DNA from: Thalassomonas sp. RHCl1
GTDB taxonomy: Bacteria; Pseudomonadota; Gammaproteobacteria; Enterobacterales; Alteromonadaceae
Assembly (NCBI RefSeq): GCF_947387555.1
Contig: NZ_CANDNZ010000003.1
Span: forward strand, 310,001-374,000
Direction: 5' to 3'
DNA: 64,000 bases
Positions within the stretch are counted from its first letter, which is position 1, and each line of letters begins with the position of its first letter. This document shows positions 63,847 through 64,000 of this stretch, in pieces. The notes below the pieces were generated by a model. The model did not search any database, was not told where the DNA came from, and saw only the letters and a program-made list of their open reading frames with translations. Made by a program: the position numbers and the translations under genes.

Positions 63847-63868
63847 TGTGATAATATCACATTATCAC
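63847..63868 (-). promoter_or_regulatory. Zur-like operator of the metallophore operon
   Basis: TGTGATAATATCACA (63847-63861) is a perfect 15-bp palindrome identical to the core upstream of the DUF1015 gene. An overlapping longer arrangement GTGATAAT-ATCAC-ATTATCAC (63848-63868) adds a third half-site. Its place about 85-105 bases before the receptor start fits an operon promoter. The pattern is unlike the 19-bp Fur consensus. 63869-64000 shows no gene. Confidence 0.65.
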
Positions 63869-64000
63869 GATTTGTCTTTTTTCAGCAATAGTGAAATGTA
63901 AATTATTTTGATTACGGCCATTTCTACCGATTGGTTTTTAGAGCTGCGGTAATAACCTGATAATTTAAGTGGATAAAGAAAGCAGGGGGTGTTGCTGTTG

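Noticed and set aside
63847-63868. Reading the palindrome as a Fur box
   Set aside because: The half-sites GATAAT/ATTATC are 5 bases apart; the Fur consensus GATAATGATAATCATTATC needs a different spacing. The core TGTGATAATATCACA fits Zur better, though Fur is not excluded.

Overview
The window reads as chromosomal DNA of a marine gammaproteobacterium, probably Alteromonadales/Colwelliaceae (Thalassomonas-like). This is an inference from protein style (RND pumps, TonB receptors, large secreted hydrolases, SoxR and Cds1-type enzymes), moderate GC content and gene organisation; no rRNA, tRNA or other marker gene is present. I saw no prophage, insertion sequence, integron or CRISPR array. The left edge cuts an RND adaptor gene. 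The right edge lies just upstream of a TonB receptor.

Layout. 1-4.9 kb: RND efflux adaptor, pump and TetR regulator. 4.9-8.9 kb: small membrane proteins, two GNAT acetyltransferases, a frameshifted small cysteine-rich peptide gene and a SymE-like toxin gene. 9.3-14.6 kb: a 721-residue secreted protein of unknown family, then an ECF sigma factor with a TPR-containing Ser/Thr kinase. 14.8-19.7 kb: a di-heme peroxidase with an FN3 domain, a small conserved protein, an azoreductase and a divergent LysR regulator. 19.7-24.5 kb: soxR, a clear SoxR box/promoter and a SoxR-controlled RND pump. 24.5-31.1 kb: a TonB receptor, an ArsP-type permease behind two paired operators, a DsbC-like protein, and a cytochrome c'/b561/MarR group. 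That last group lies between an intact secreted metallopeptidase gene (31.3-34.0 kb) and a decayed duplicate of the same gene's 3' end (28.7-28.9 kb). 34.5-36.7 kb: a second copy of the 721-residue protein.

36.9-45.1 kb is a sulfur and thiol region. It holds two glutathione-S-transferase paralogues with Cys-Cys tails, an operon gor-cds1-soxC-soxD-like (glutathione reductase, cysteine desulfhydrase, Mo-containing sulfane/sulfite dehydrogenase and its cytochrome c), and an exported M19 dipeptidase. It could serve glutathione/cysteine breakdown and oxidation of the released sulfur. 45.4-50.6 kb: a GH5 glycosidase with a lectin domain inserted in its barrel, a small exported cysteine-rich peptide, and a pseudo-dimeric retropepsin-PDZ lipoprotein.

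50.8-63.9 kb is the most interesting part. A nine-gene operon on the minus strand encodes a TonB siderophore-type receptor, an ABC ATPase, two ABC permeases, a SbnH-like PLP decarboxylase, SbnA-like and SbnB-like enzymes for L-2,3-diaminopropionate, a MATE exporter and a HisC-like aminotransferase. A convergent gene encodes a DUF1015/SbnI-SerK-like protein, a candidate serine kinase that would supply the SbnA substrate. Both transcription units carry the same palindrome, TGTGATAATATCACA, at their promoters. It resembles Zur operators more than Fur boxes. I propose a metal-regulated, possibly zinc-regulated, diaminopropionate-derived metallophore system, distinct from staphyloferrin B because no NIS synthetase or NRPS gene is in the window.
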